A stretch of DNA of 64,000 nt from Gnetum montanum (taxonomy: Eukaryota > Streptophyta > Gnetopsida > Gnetales > Gnetaceae). A program made the translations under genes and the position numbers. The stretch spans positions 126,177 through 190,176 of the forward strand of contig MNCI01035092.1 of the NCBI GenBank assembly GCA_015680685.1, given 5' to 3'. Below the pieces are notes generated by a model. It ran no database searches. It was not told where the DNA came from and was given only the letters and a program-made list of their open reading frames with translations. Below are positions 35,829 through 46,465 of this stretch, piece by piece. Position 1 is the first letter of the stretch, and each line of letters begins with the position of its first letter.

Positions 35829-36420
35829 ATATTACAGAAGATTTATAGAGAATTTTTCAAAGATTGCAAATTTTTTGGTAGAACTAACTAAGAAGGATGC
35901 ACCATTTTAGTGGATAGAATCATGTGAAAAGGTGTTTGAGACTTTAAAATAGAAGTTAATTGAAACATCAATAATCTAAGCTTTGGATTGGTCTAAGCCT
36001 TTCCATATCATGACAGATCCTTCAAATTATGCATTGGGTGCAAAACTAACATAGCTAGATGACTAGAAAAGATGATATTACATACATTGTGCCAGCAAAA
36101 GCATTACTAGAGCATAGCTCAATTGCACCACCATAGAGAAGGAGCTTATGGTAGTGGTGTATGTGCTAGAAAAATTTAGAGACTATGTGCTTATGTACCC
36201 AATTTATGTCCATATAGATCATAGTGCAATCCAATTCCTAATGAATAAACCAGTGATAAGTCCTAGGGTGATCAGATGGCTTGTCATTTTACACGAATTT
36301 GACATTACCATGAATGAGAAGAAAGGCATAGAAAATGTAGTAGTAGATCACTTATCGAGGTTGAGATGGGAATTACATGACCAAGAAAAACTATTTTCAA
36401 ACTAGTTCCTTGATGAAAAC
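35829..36420 (+). pseudogene. Element A RT C-terminus and RNase H, after B
   Basis: The frame resumes with YYRRFIENFSKIANFLVEL, then the RNase H region with FHIMTDPSNYALGA near 36000, EKELMVVVYVLEKFR and the end motif EFDITMNEKKGIENVVVDHLS near 36300-36360, typical of Athila. Stops are mostly TAG. Confidence 0.85.
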
Positions 36421-37737
36421 CTATTCACAAAGATAATAATGATTATTGACTCATTAGAAAAGTCATGGACAATTAATTACATGACTTACTTAACCACATA
36501 AGAGCTTTCTGTTGAGTGGAGTAAGAAATAAAGAGAAAAATTCCTTCATAAACTTAAGAGATATATGGAGATAAATGGGAATCTTTACAAGATTTTTGTT
36601 GACAGAGTAGTCTGATGGTGTGTACCAGAAGATAATCAAAAAAGGGTCCTACAAGATGCACATGAAGGACCATGCGATGATCATTACACTAGATGTAGGA
36701 TAGCGCTTAAACTAATGATGGTAGGCTACTTTTGGCCTATTCTATTCCAGTATGCTCATAACTTCACCCAATCCTATGAAAAATGGCAGCAAGATGGAGG
36801 AATAATGGCTAGAAACAAAAAGCCATAATAATGGATATAGCCATTAGAACCATTCGATATATGGGGTATTGACTTCATGGGACCCATCACACTAATGTTA
36901 AATGGGAAATTCTACATCATAGTAATTGTGGATTATTATACAACGTGGGTAGAGGCAACTACAATTAAAGATTGTATAGCTAAGATAGCTACCAAAATTT
37001 TCCAACAACATGTGATAAATCAATTTGAAGTACCAAGGATGCTTATTTCAGACAATGGAACTCATTTTACTAGTGCTACTTTTAAGAAGATCATGTAGCA
37101 ACTCGAGGTGAACCATAAATTAACCACACCATATCATCCCCAAGAAAATGGTTAGGATGAAGTAACTAACCAAAAAATCACAAGAATATCAACTAGGATG
37201 GTTCATAGATTTAGAAAGAATTAGATCACCAAGCTAAATGATGCTCTATGGGCTTACAAAACCACATGGAAACTACCTATTGGATACTCATCCTATGAGC
37301 TAGTTTATGATAAATTACCTATGCTTCCAATCTAGGCAGAGCTCCAAACTCTAGCTACTACCAACAACCTAGACCTAAACTTGAGATTAGCCCAAAAGGA
37401 ATGACTCATGAACCTTAATCTATTAGAGGAAAACATGCTAGTAGCACTCATGAGGAATGAGATCCATAAGAAGTACTCTAAGCGTAGGCATGATGCATGA
37501 ATACATCAAGTGTTGACACAGCCAGGAAATAAGGTCCTATACTACAATCCCAACCATGTCCAACAAAAGGTTAATTCCCAAACACTTTGGGAGGGGCCAT
37601 ATATCGTCCAGGCAACTTATCCATCTAGTGCCATGCACATTTACCATCTATCTAGCCCACATAAGTTCATCTTAGTAAACATCCAATAGGTTAAGCCCTA
37701 TTATGAGCATCTTGATTCAGTTATGAATTCTACTTAG
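36421..37737 (+). pseudogene. Element A integrase, decayed
   Basis: The N-terminal zinc region is degraded (HEGPCDDHYT keeps His; the CxxC part reads SYEKW). The catalytic core has PFDIWGIDFMGP (first Asp), VPRMLISDNGTHF (second Asp) and HPQENG.DEVTNQ (Glu), so the DDE residues can still be read. The C-terminal part has LWEGPYIV near 37590. Stops are mostly TAG, with some TGA. Confidence 0.87.
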
Positions 37738-39498
37738 TCTATTAATCTATCTTCTACTTGTTCAATTTTCTAGCTAACTAGTTCTAATCATAATTGTGAG
37801 GATGTCCATTGTGACATGTAGGCACATACTGAATTTTTCATTTTTAATTAATTTTTTATATCTTCTTAATACATTATCCTATACTTTCATATTTTTTAAT
37901 TTCTTAATAATTTTCCATTCTTTGAAATTTTCCAATTCTTTGTCAATTTTTCATTCTTACTATATTTTCAATTCTTTATATCTTTTAAAGTTTTTCTATA
38001 CTTTGCCATTACTTCACTTATACATATTTTTGTCAATTTTCAATAAAATACATGGAATCAAGTAATATGTATTTCAAATAAGATGTTGATTACCCTCTAT
38101 TATCAATCATAAGGGACTTATTACCTATAAGTGAGACCATGACATCCATCTATCCATTCCAACAATAAGAGGTTCTTACCATGGTCATAATGATATTCTT
38201 CTCATAATAAAACTAAGAATAAACCTGTGATCATTAAGCCTAGATAGAAAAGTGAAGAACCAAGTGGGAATGAAAAGGTTGTGACATTAAGGGGATTTGT
38301 GGATTCTCTAGGACTATTGCTGTGAGTTCTATCTTGTTGTCAAGAATATGTTATTCTCTTGAGTTCTAATGAAAAATGGAAGTAAGAGTACAATAAGTGC
38401 TACCTTACCATGTCATTGGAAAGACATGTTATCCATGCCTAAAGGTAGATGACTTCTTAGAAGTATACAAAATAGAAAAGCGTGCTGGTAATAAACCCCT
38501 TTCTTAAACAACTTTGCTAAGCGGTAATACTCTTTGAAATAGTGGTAGTCTTATAGTTACGAATGCCAGGGATGAGACAATGCGATGTCACTGGAAAGTG
38601 GTGTAGACTTGGTTTGAATCTTGGACTGAATGGCTAATGATTACTTTAACCACAAATTACACATAAGGATCCATTATGCTTATGGTAAGATACCTCACGT
38701 CCTAGTTTCAGTAATCCCTTCTATAGTCCATTCCATCTTCCTATATATTTAATCATAACTTTATGATTTTGTATAATATAGTGTTATTTTCCCAATCTAG
38801 CGATACTAACATGTGTGTTTTGCTAGCCAGGTCTATCTTACATTCAACTCCTTGGGTGCCTATGGACACTTTTAGGTGTGGTTATACAAGGGCACTAAGG
38901 GCTGAAGCCTAGTTTGGAAAGGATCCACTTGTATAACTATTGTATCTCATACTTGATAATTAATTCCACATCATTATTTGCCTTCCAAACTAATGCATAA
39001 TCAATAAACACTTCCCATGGCATCTTAGAACCTATTTGATAATTCAGAATTTTTAGTCCATCTCATACTAACTCAATATACTTTCATTATTTGAAATTCC
39101 TTTCTTAAGACTCTCAAAGCCAAAATTTTGAATTCTAAGCATCATTTCTAATCTAGGACCCTTTAGATAGTCTCTATGTCTTGCATATCATCCAATTGAC
39201 TCATTTTCCCATTGAAAATTGCTCAAAGATCAAAATTTTCCAAAGGTGACGTTGTAGCTATGATGTATGAGGACATATGATGTTAGAGCTACGATGTCAT
39301 ATCAATGATGTCACACATATAAAAAAGTATATATAGGCATGGGAGTTAGTGAAATTTTCCATTTTGCCATTTTGCAATAAGAGGAGTTTTTGCAGTTTTT
39401 TGAAGCTTTGGGAACCTAACTTCTTGAAGTGATAACTTCCTCATTGTAATTCTGATTTCCATGATTCTTGAACCCTATTAATCCCAGAGGTGCTCAAC

Positions 39499-39533
<35 letters not shown>

Positions 39534-39535
39534 TT
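37738..39535 (+). other. Post-integrase spacer of A with U3-like module
   Basis: 38080-38960 matches the spacer of B (26200-27080). Near 39247-39345 lies gttgtagctatgatg, gagctacgatgtcat and a tatatata box, closely resembling the U3 head of the LTRs of A (tattgtagctacaatgtcat). Near 37800-38060 there is an AT-rich low-complexity stretch. No coding sequence is seen. Confidence 0.55.
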
Positions 39536-39848
39536 NNNNNNNNNNNNNNNNNNNNNNNNNNNNNNNNNNNNNNNNNNNNNNNNNNNNNNNNNNNNNNNNN
39601 NNNNNNNNNNNNNNNNNNNNNNNNNNNNNNNNNNNNNNNNNNNNNNNNNNNNNNNNNNNNNNNNNNNNNNNNNNNNNNNNNNNNNNNNNNNNNNNNNNNN
39701 NNNNNNNNNNNNNNNNNNNNNNNNNNNNNNNNNNNNNNNNNNNNNNNNNNNNNNNNNNNNNNNNNNNNNNNNNNNNNNNNNNNNNNNNNNNNNNNNNNNN
39801 NNNNNNNNNNNNNNNNNNNNNNNNNNNNNNNNNNNNNNNNNNNNNNNN
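39502..39848. other. Assembly gap with G homopolymer
   Basis: A run of 29 G (39502-39530) is followed by 313 N (39536-39848) and then by more G. Any frame through it is meaningless. The gap lies in the spacer before the extra ORF of element A. Confidence 0.95.
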
Positions 39849-40509
39849 GGGGGCAGGGGTTTGGAAGGAGGAGGAGGTGTTAGTGCCCATACATATGAAA
39901 AATTAGAGCCAAAATTTTCTAACACCTGAAAGACATTATTAGGGGTAAGAATAGAAGAATAATAAAAATATTACACTTAACTAACCAAATTTCAGCCAAA
40001 GAACTTAATTTATTTTCCTAAATAACCATATTAGCCAAATAAGGGTACAATAAATAAGGGAATGATAATTGTGGAAGGTTATAATAATAAGGAATATAAC
40101 ACTTGGAAGTTTCTTTTTGAAATTTGTATAACTTTACAATCATGATAAGATAAAAACTCAGTTAAACCAAAAGTATGAGAAGGGTAATGAGCTATTACAA
40201 ACTAATGTGAACACTCTAATATTCCCAAACTCTTATGGGTTTTCAATGGTCTGGAAGAGACCAGTAGCTAAAGGACCTTCCCAACAAAGTGGCAAGAGAC
40301 CAAGAGGCTATAGGAGAATCCAAATAGGAGAATAAACTTCTCAAGTTGAACATGCAGAGTAGGAGGTGCAATCATTTAGCATCCACCAACAAACTCCTAC
40401 TACTAAACACTTTACATAAGTGGAAGCAGAGGTCCCTTTAGTACCAAAACAAGGACAACGTCTCACATTGTCCAACAAATGTCTGCAAGTCATCTAAGAA
40501 AAATCTATC
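39849..40509 (+). other. Leader of the extra ORF in A
   Basis: AT-rich and homologous in part to 31700-32300 of B (shared gggtaagaa and aatcatttagcatccac.aa). No long frame before 40510. Confidence 0.45.
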
Positions 40510-43010
40510 ATGTCCACTGTCATCATGGAATTGAACTTTGGACATTTCATGGATTTTGCTCCAAAGGCTATGAGGATGCAACTTTAGGCATCTCCTTTAT
40601 GACTCACATTGTCTAATAGTAGTAAATGGTATTTGGAAGAAACTTATTAGTTTTGCTAGAATAAGCAAGTCGATGCTACATTGAAAATAGAAGGAGTTTT
40701 AATATCTTATTTAGTAGAGGCAATTGCCAAAGCCTTGAATATCTTAAATGAAGGGGCTAATGTGGCACAAATCTCCACAAGGTCTGACATAGATGCTAAG
40801 AAACATTGGCTACAAAGAGCCTACAACAAGGAAGACAAAGATTACAGTGAGATGAATGCTGAAGGAAAGATATACTTTAAGATTAAGATGTGTCATCTAT
40901 TTTCAACCAAAAGGCTCAATCAAATTTCAACCTATGTGGCCTAATGAAGTGCAATTCTAATGGGTAAATTCAATGTCAACATTGTGCATTTGCTCTTCCT
41001 AGAAATCCAAAGGTGGTTTGAGGAGAAGAAGGTGGGGAAACCAACATTGCCATTCCACTACCTAATAAGGAAGTTGTGTATGTAAGAAAGAATCTTGGAC
41101 TACACTAATGATGTCTTGAGGAAAGCCCAAAACACTTCCTATGCAAAAATATCAAAGTTAGTGCCTTCTAGGAAAGATCAACTAGAAAAGCTAGCATTGA
41201 GGAAGAAGTAGGTTCAACTCATGCTGACAACATTCCAACTACTAGTTAGCAATAGTAAGTAGGACCCAGTAGCCAACTACCAGCTGAACAACAATAATAA
41301 CAACAATTTCCACTACCATCACCACAAGACTACTGACCATTGATGATCCATTTGCAATAGATTGTAGAAATAATAATCTAGGGAACAAAGGATGCTAATC
41401 TCTACAAAGTTAGAGAGAGCAAAGTCAAGCCCATAGTTTCTATACACCCTGCAAGTGGGCAAGTGTTACTATAGATAAGAGGAGAGGACAACTAGGCATA
41501 ACAAATCTCAAGGAATGTTGCATCATTCAAAGTCATGCTTGAAATTGATGAAGGTGCCATAGTTATGGTTATGTAGCACTAAGATGTAGTAGGGGCCATA
41601 AAGGTCATCACAAACCACATCAAAGAATCATTTCATATCCTTATTGTGCTACCAACAGATCTCTCTAGAGTGAGAGATGCTCAAATGTTAGCTAGTACCT
41701 CAATGAATCCTACAAAACATGAAGATGTGCTAGATAGATTGCTGTAGATGAGCCAGGTCATGCAAAATCTATTTGATATCCCAAGTCATATCACTATAGT
41801 GTATTTTGATCTAATTGCCAGTAAAGGAAAGCTGGTCATGGTTGAGACAAGGGTAGAACATGTAGAGAATAAGGTGCAAAGGTTACAAGAGGAATTAGGA
41901 ACCATAAGAGCCAAAAGGAGAGACCATGCATAGTTTGTAGCTCCTGACCAACTCAAACAGTGTAGAATAGATTAGGTGAGACAACTAATTATCCATAATA
42001 TCAAAGCTGAGATGGAGAGGGAAAAGGAAGTGTGGAATGCCTCAGTTGTAGAAGCACAAACTTATGCCCGCACCAAAGCCCTTAGAGCATTAGAAGAAGA
42101 AAATAAAAAGCTTGCTATTGACAACAAAAGGTTGAATACTGTGGTGAAATAGAAAAATGTTCTCAAGGAAAGCATTTAGCAATTTCAAGAACAATTAATT
42201 AGAGTCAACCAAGATATTAGTAGATTGGCTTAAAAAAATAAGAACTTGTCAATTGAAGAAGTTCATGCAATTTGTCAAAAATCTGTGATACAAAGCCAAG
42301 AAAAATGAAAGACTCAAGGAGCATTGCAAGGATTAAGTGGGTATGTATAAACAGATCAATGAGAAAGAAATTTAGATGGCCAAGGCCAAGATTATCTTCA
42401 TCATTGCTCAAACTCCTGATTGGAAACCCATCCTAAATATTCTTTCCCACATCCATTAGGTTGAAATCAAAAGCAAGGACCTATAGATAGAAGATCTTAC
42501 AAAATACATGAGGTTAGTAATCCTTTGTCATGCTAACTTGGCCATGTTGAAAATAGGGTGTCCTAGAAATGAACTTGAGCAACATGTAGCTATTGTGTAT
42601 GCCATGTACGAGAAGGAGTTTACTAATAGAAAAGGTGCTCTACATAAGCTCCATGTGGCAAACTTTGAGCTTGAGATCATAAAGCAAGCTACTAGGGACA
42701 AAAAAAGGTTGTAGAAAATCGAGCATAAAGAATGTCTGACTACCAAGAACTCAGAAAAGATAGCCAGAGTATTTTAGGAGAAGAGGTAGCAATTTGTAGC
42801 TTGGTATGTAAAGGGCAACAAAATGTTTTTGTAGCTGCCATGTCCATGGGATGTATAAGCTCCATCAAACATTTATTAACAAGCATGGATAATACATGAT
42901 TGAGGAAAAAAGAGTAAAAGCTTTAGGGACTCCTTAATAGGTACCAATTCTAGAAGCCTACTAACAAAGGGAAGAAGTTAATGGAAGAGCCTCCATTGTC
43001 GAGCACATAA
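40510..43010 (+). pseudogene. Extra coiled-coil ORF of element A
   Basis: This is a roughly 830-codon frame located after integrase and before the 3' LTR, starting about MSTVIMELNFGHF. Longest open pieces are 40681-40944 and 41748-41933. Blocks shared with B: ALNI.NEGA.VA.IST, KVGKPTLPFHYLI, LFDIPSHIT, KGKLVMVE, VQRLQEEL, AMYEKEFTNRKGAL. The second half is rich in Glu, Lys and Leu in heptad-like spacing. In classical Athila elements this position holds an env-like ORF, but no membrane segment is visible here. Stops and frameshifts make it inactive. No function is assigned. Confidence 0.7.
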
Positions 43011-43202
43011 GGCTACATCGAGGCACTCCAAGTTTTGTTTGTCATGTTACTGTGTCATTTTGAAAACACACCAATGCAACATTCATAGGGTCATGTAAAT
43101 AGTTAGTTGTGTTTAAGTCAAGTCTACCTCCAAATTTTGTAGGAGACTTTATCGTCATTTTGTTTTAACTCAAGGATGAGTTTCTAGTTAGTCGTTGGGG
43201 TA

Positions 43203-44072
43203 TGATAAAGTTAATTTTTGTAATACTGCGATATTGTAACTATGATATTGTAGCTACAATGTCATAGCTCATCCTAGATCATCATTGATGTGATGTATTT
43301 GAATCTATGTAGCCCTCTAAATACCAACACTTGGGTGCACAATCGATAACTTTTTCATTCACCCTTAGTTAGACTCTTGTAGTTTGTTTTTGTAGTTTAG
43401 CAATAAAGTGAATGCTTGTAGTTTGATGTTGAATAGTTGTCTGGAATCTTTATTCGAGTGTATTGTACTTGGATACAATTCATGAATGATAATAAAGATC
43501 AAGATTATTTTTCATCATTGCAGCATCCACTTAGTTTTCTAATTGTTGACTTAGAATAATTTTTTTATTTTCTTAGTTAATTAGTTACATTCCAAGTACT
43601 TTACATTATATGTTATTATTAAGCAATATGGACACAACTAGTTTTGAGCACTAAGTGTAGTTATCTAGTAACCTAGTAGTGGTGTTTCTTAATTCACTCA
43701 GTAGCAATACCACTTGGTAATCCCAGTGATGACTACATGAGTCTAAAGTGTGTATGGTAGGCCAAGATCGAATATCCATCAGATTAGGCTAAGTTAGATT
43801 TATGTTTACCTAGTTAACTAGACTTAGAATTTTATTCAATCATGTTTACCTTTAGGAGCATTAAGAGCCAACAACATCAGCCAATGATATGCCTCACTAA
43901 GAGTTAAACCATATAGTTGAACTTCACTAACTCAAAGTGAGAAGATAGGAATCTTGAACTTAACATCAATTACTAGCATAATTACATTGTCCATCAGTGG
44001 ATTAGGATTTGGTCATGCATTGGCACTCATGAATTGTATGGTATAGTGTTGGAATACCTCCAGTGCTCATCA
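43203..44072 (+). repeat. 3' LTR of element A
   Basis: It starts TGATAAAGTTAATTTTTG after a ggggta purine tract and ends CAGTGCTCATCA. A TATA-like ctctaaatacc is near 43317. It pairs with 17557-18387. CAAGC follows, against CAAGG on the left. Confidence 0.82.
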
Positions 44073-44077
44073 CAAGC

Positions 44078-44865
44078 TATGATATAAAGACACTAATAAT
44101 TAATCATTTATTGATTTACTATGTAAAAATTATGAAAATTCACGTGAACAATTATTGAAAATGTAGCATTTTTTAAAATTAGTAAAGATAATTTTGAATT
44201 TCTATCACTTGCAAAATTCTTGATTTTAAAAAAATAAGAATGATAAAAAACTACAAAGAACATGCTAAAACATGTTGTTTGTATCTATATTTCTCCTTTT
44301 TGCTAAACCATGTTGCTTGTATTTGTATTTTGCCTTTCTTGCATGACCCCATTTTGTCCTTGTGGCCTTTACTTATTATTGCCTTCATAGATGTATTAAA
44401 GATTTATTTTGAAGATTTGTTGTTCATTTCCTTTTTTCTAGATGGAAATATGTATTTGTTTGGTGTAGCATGAAAACAACAAATTCTTGACCCAATTCCC
44501 ATATGATCAACCATCATCCATGCATCATCCTTGATGATGAAAATTCATGTGAATAATTAGTTGCTAAAAAATAGTGTGTTGGTTTCAAAAGTATCGTTTT
44601 AAATTTTTGTTGCCCCTAACAAAAAAATTAAAAAGAACAAAAGAACCATAGAGACCATGTTAAATCACAGTTTTTGTATCTAGATTTTTTTCCTTCTTGG
44701 ATTGCCCCATTTTATCTTTGTTGCTAAGCTACCTAGATTTGCAATTTCAACCATTGAAAACTTTTTAGAAATTTAACGATGACTTGACCACAAGACATGG
44801 AGAGCTTATGGCATCTTCACCATAGGTCATGATGAAGTTATGGTCTCCAAACTATGGGTCATAGA
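44078..44865. other. AT-rich stretch between A and G with imperfect duplication
   Basis: About 44140-44360 and 44540-44730 are imperfect copies of each other (gaaaattca.gtgaa.aatta; accatgtt...tttgtat; gccccattttatctttgt-type blocks). The 77-codon frame at 44240-44473 is Leu/Phe-rich and matches nothing I know. Confidence 0.45.
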
Positions 44866-45365
44866 TGTAACATTCCATCCCTTGTTAAGGGAAAAGATAT
44901 ATTATTAACAATGTAATTAACCTTTGAATGAAGGACTACGTCATTATGAGGAGTTGTAACTATTCACGGTAGCCTTTGGAAAGGGGTTTGACATACGACA
45001 TTTAATGCTAAGAACCTAGAGGTCATGCCAAGCATGAAGTTGTGGAGCCAATAATGGTATGTGACAAGAGCTAAGTAAATCAAGACAAGAAAAGATAGAT
45101 TACCCCTTCGATCTTATGTCCTGACTATGGTGGTAGTGTAGGATTAACTTTAAGCCTTCTAAGTGTCACAGGAAGATAACCCCAAGGCCATTGACAATCT
45201 ACTAAAATAATTTCATTAATTAAGTTTGTTGTTCTTTTCTTTCCTATTAATTTGAGTGTCATTACTTTCATGTTCTTATGCATTTATTAAGTTATCTTGG
45301 CATAATATGATGATTCTACATAATGAATGATCATAATCATTAACATTTGAGAATAGGATGTCACA
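44866..45365 (+). repeat. 5' LTR of element G
   Basis: 500 bp, starting TGTAACATTCC and ending GATGTCACA. The TGTAACA start is typical of plant chromovirus LTRs. The following ttttgtattagagaa resembles the initiator-Met primer site TTGGTATCAGAGC with substitutions. Confidence 0.75.
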
Positions 45366-45387
45366 TTTTGTATTAGAGAAAATTATG

Positions 45388-46460
45388 TGTTGACCTTTTT
45401 GGTATGTTAAAACCTTAAGGAAAATGAAGAACATAGGATGTTTGTGTGGTGTTGTATTTATAGTGTACGATTGTGTGTGGGCAAGGCCTTCATGAAACAT
45501 CATCAAGAACTTGAAGTGAGACAAGATGACATGAGGAAGTTTGAGAACATGGACAAGGAATGAAGAATTAAAGTGCAAAGAAAGGCATCTCCAAGAAACA
45601 GTAGACATCTTGGTAGAATTAAAGGCAACATAGGAGAATATGTCTCTTCAAAATAGCAGATGTATTTTTGTAGAGAAAGACATCTTTCATTAGAAGAAGA
45701 CGTCTTTGTAGAATGAAGACTAGTTGTAGAAAGACGTCTTTCACCAAAAGAAGACATCTTCCCAGAATGGAGGCTAGATGCAGAAAGATGTCTTCAATGA
45801 CCATTAGTCAGCCATTACATGAGTTCCAAGATGAATTTGAAAAAATAATAGCTATAATAAGACTTCATTCTCATTGGGAAATGTGCAAGCTTTGGTACTA
45901 TCATTGTGTAATCATCAAGAAATCATTGTATTCATTATTGTTCCTCATTGTGTAATCATTTGTCTATTTGTAATTGGTAAAAGTGAGTTCTGCCTCAAAG
46001 TACAAGGGTTAGCAAACTTAGTTGCATTCTTTCCTTGTGATATTAATTCTCTAGTTGCCCTGTGGGGTTGATGTGCTTCTTGTAGAAAGGCATCTTGCTT
46101 GAGCTTGTCAGGATCCTATGGGGTTGAGTGTTGGTGTAGCCCCATAACACTCTAGAGTGGAGCTCAAGTTGTAAAGGTAGTGGGATCCTTAAACCACATT
46201 CTAAGTTTGTTGGGACCTTACGAGGTTGAGTCAATTCATAGCATTAAATCACTCCTGAGTGGAGATTAGAGATTGTACAAGGTGTGATATCCTTCAAACC
46301 ACATTTTAGAAGGAATAAAGTCTAGAAGTGTGCTTGCAAACTACCTTATGAGTGTGGACTACCTAAGTTGGGGAACCATGTCAAATTGGTGTGTACTTTG
46401 TGTAAAATATTTTTTTTGGGGAACTTATTCATCCCCCGTTTGAAAGTTCAATGTTTCTCA
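45388..46460 (+). mobile_element. LTR H (copia type), probably solo, flanked by TTATG
   Basis: 1073 bp, starting TGTTGACC and ending TTTCTCA, inserted 22 bp after the 5' LTR of G. TTATG flanks it on both sides (45383-45387 and 46461-46465), which fits a solo LTR. However, the right flank reads ttatggtataggagcc, similar to the initiator-Met primer site, so it could be the 5' LTR of a larger element. The U3 has repeated AAGACGTCTT-type palindromes (45697-45706 and 45731-45740). Confidence 0.65.
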
Positions 46461-46465
46461 TTATG

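Larger units (their letters stand above)
17557..44072 (+). mobile_element. Element A: Athila-like Ty3/gypsy retrotransposon, interrupted by B
   Basis: It runs from the 5' LTR (17557-18387) through a tRNA-Asp-like primer site, gag, protease and RT, is broken by element B, and continues with RNase H, integrase, spacer, an extra ORF, a polypurine tract and the 3' LTR (43203-44072). Flanks are CAAGG (17552-17556) and CAAGC (44073-44077), a 4/5 match to a target-site duplication. Without B it is about 13.4 kb including a 313-base gap. RT and integrase motifs are of Athila type rather than Tat or chromovirus type. Every coding domain has premature stops, so it is a fossil. Confidence 0.8.

Noticed and set aside
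39441-39929. Four open frames of 138-153 codons through the gap
   Set aside because: They consist mainly of unknown residues from Ns plus homopolymer G or C.
40510-43010. Env-like gene of an Athila element
   Set aside because: The position fits, but no signal peptide, membrane segment or cleavage-like site is visible; the composition is coiled coil.
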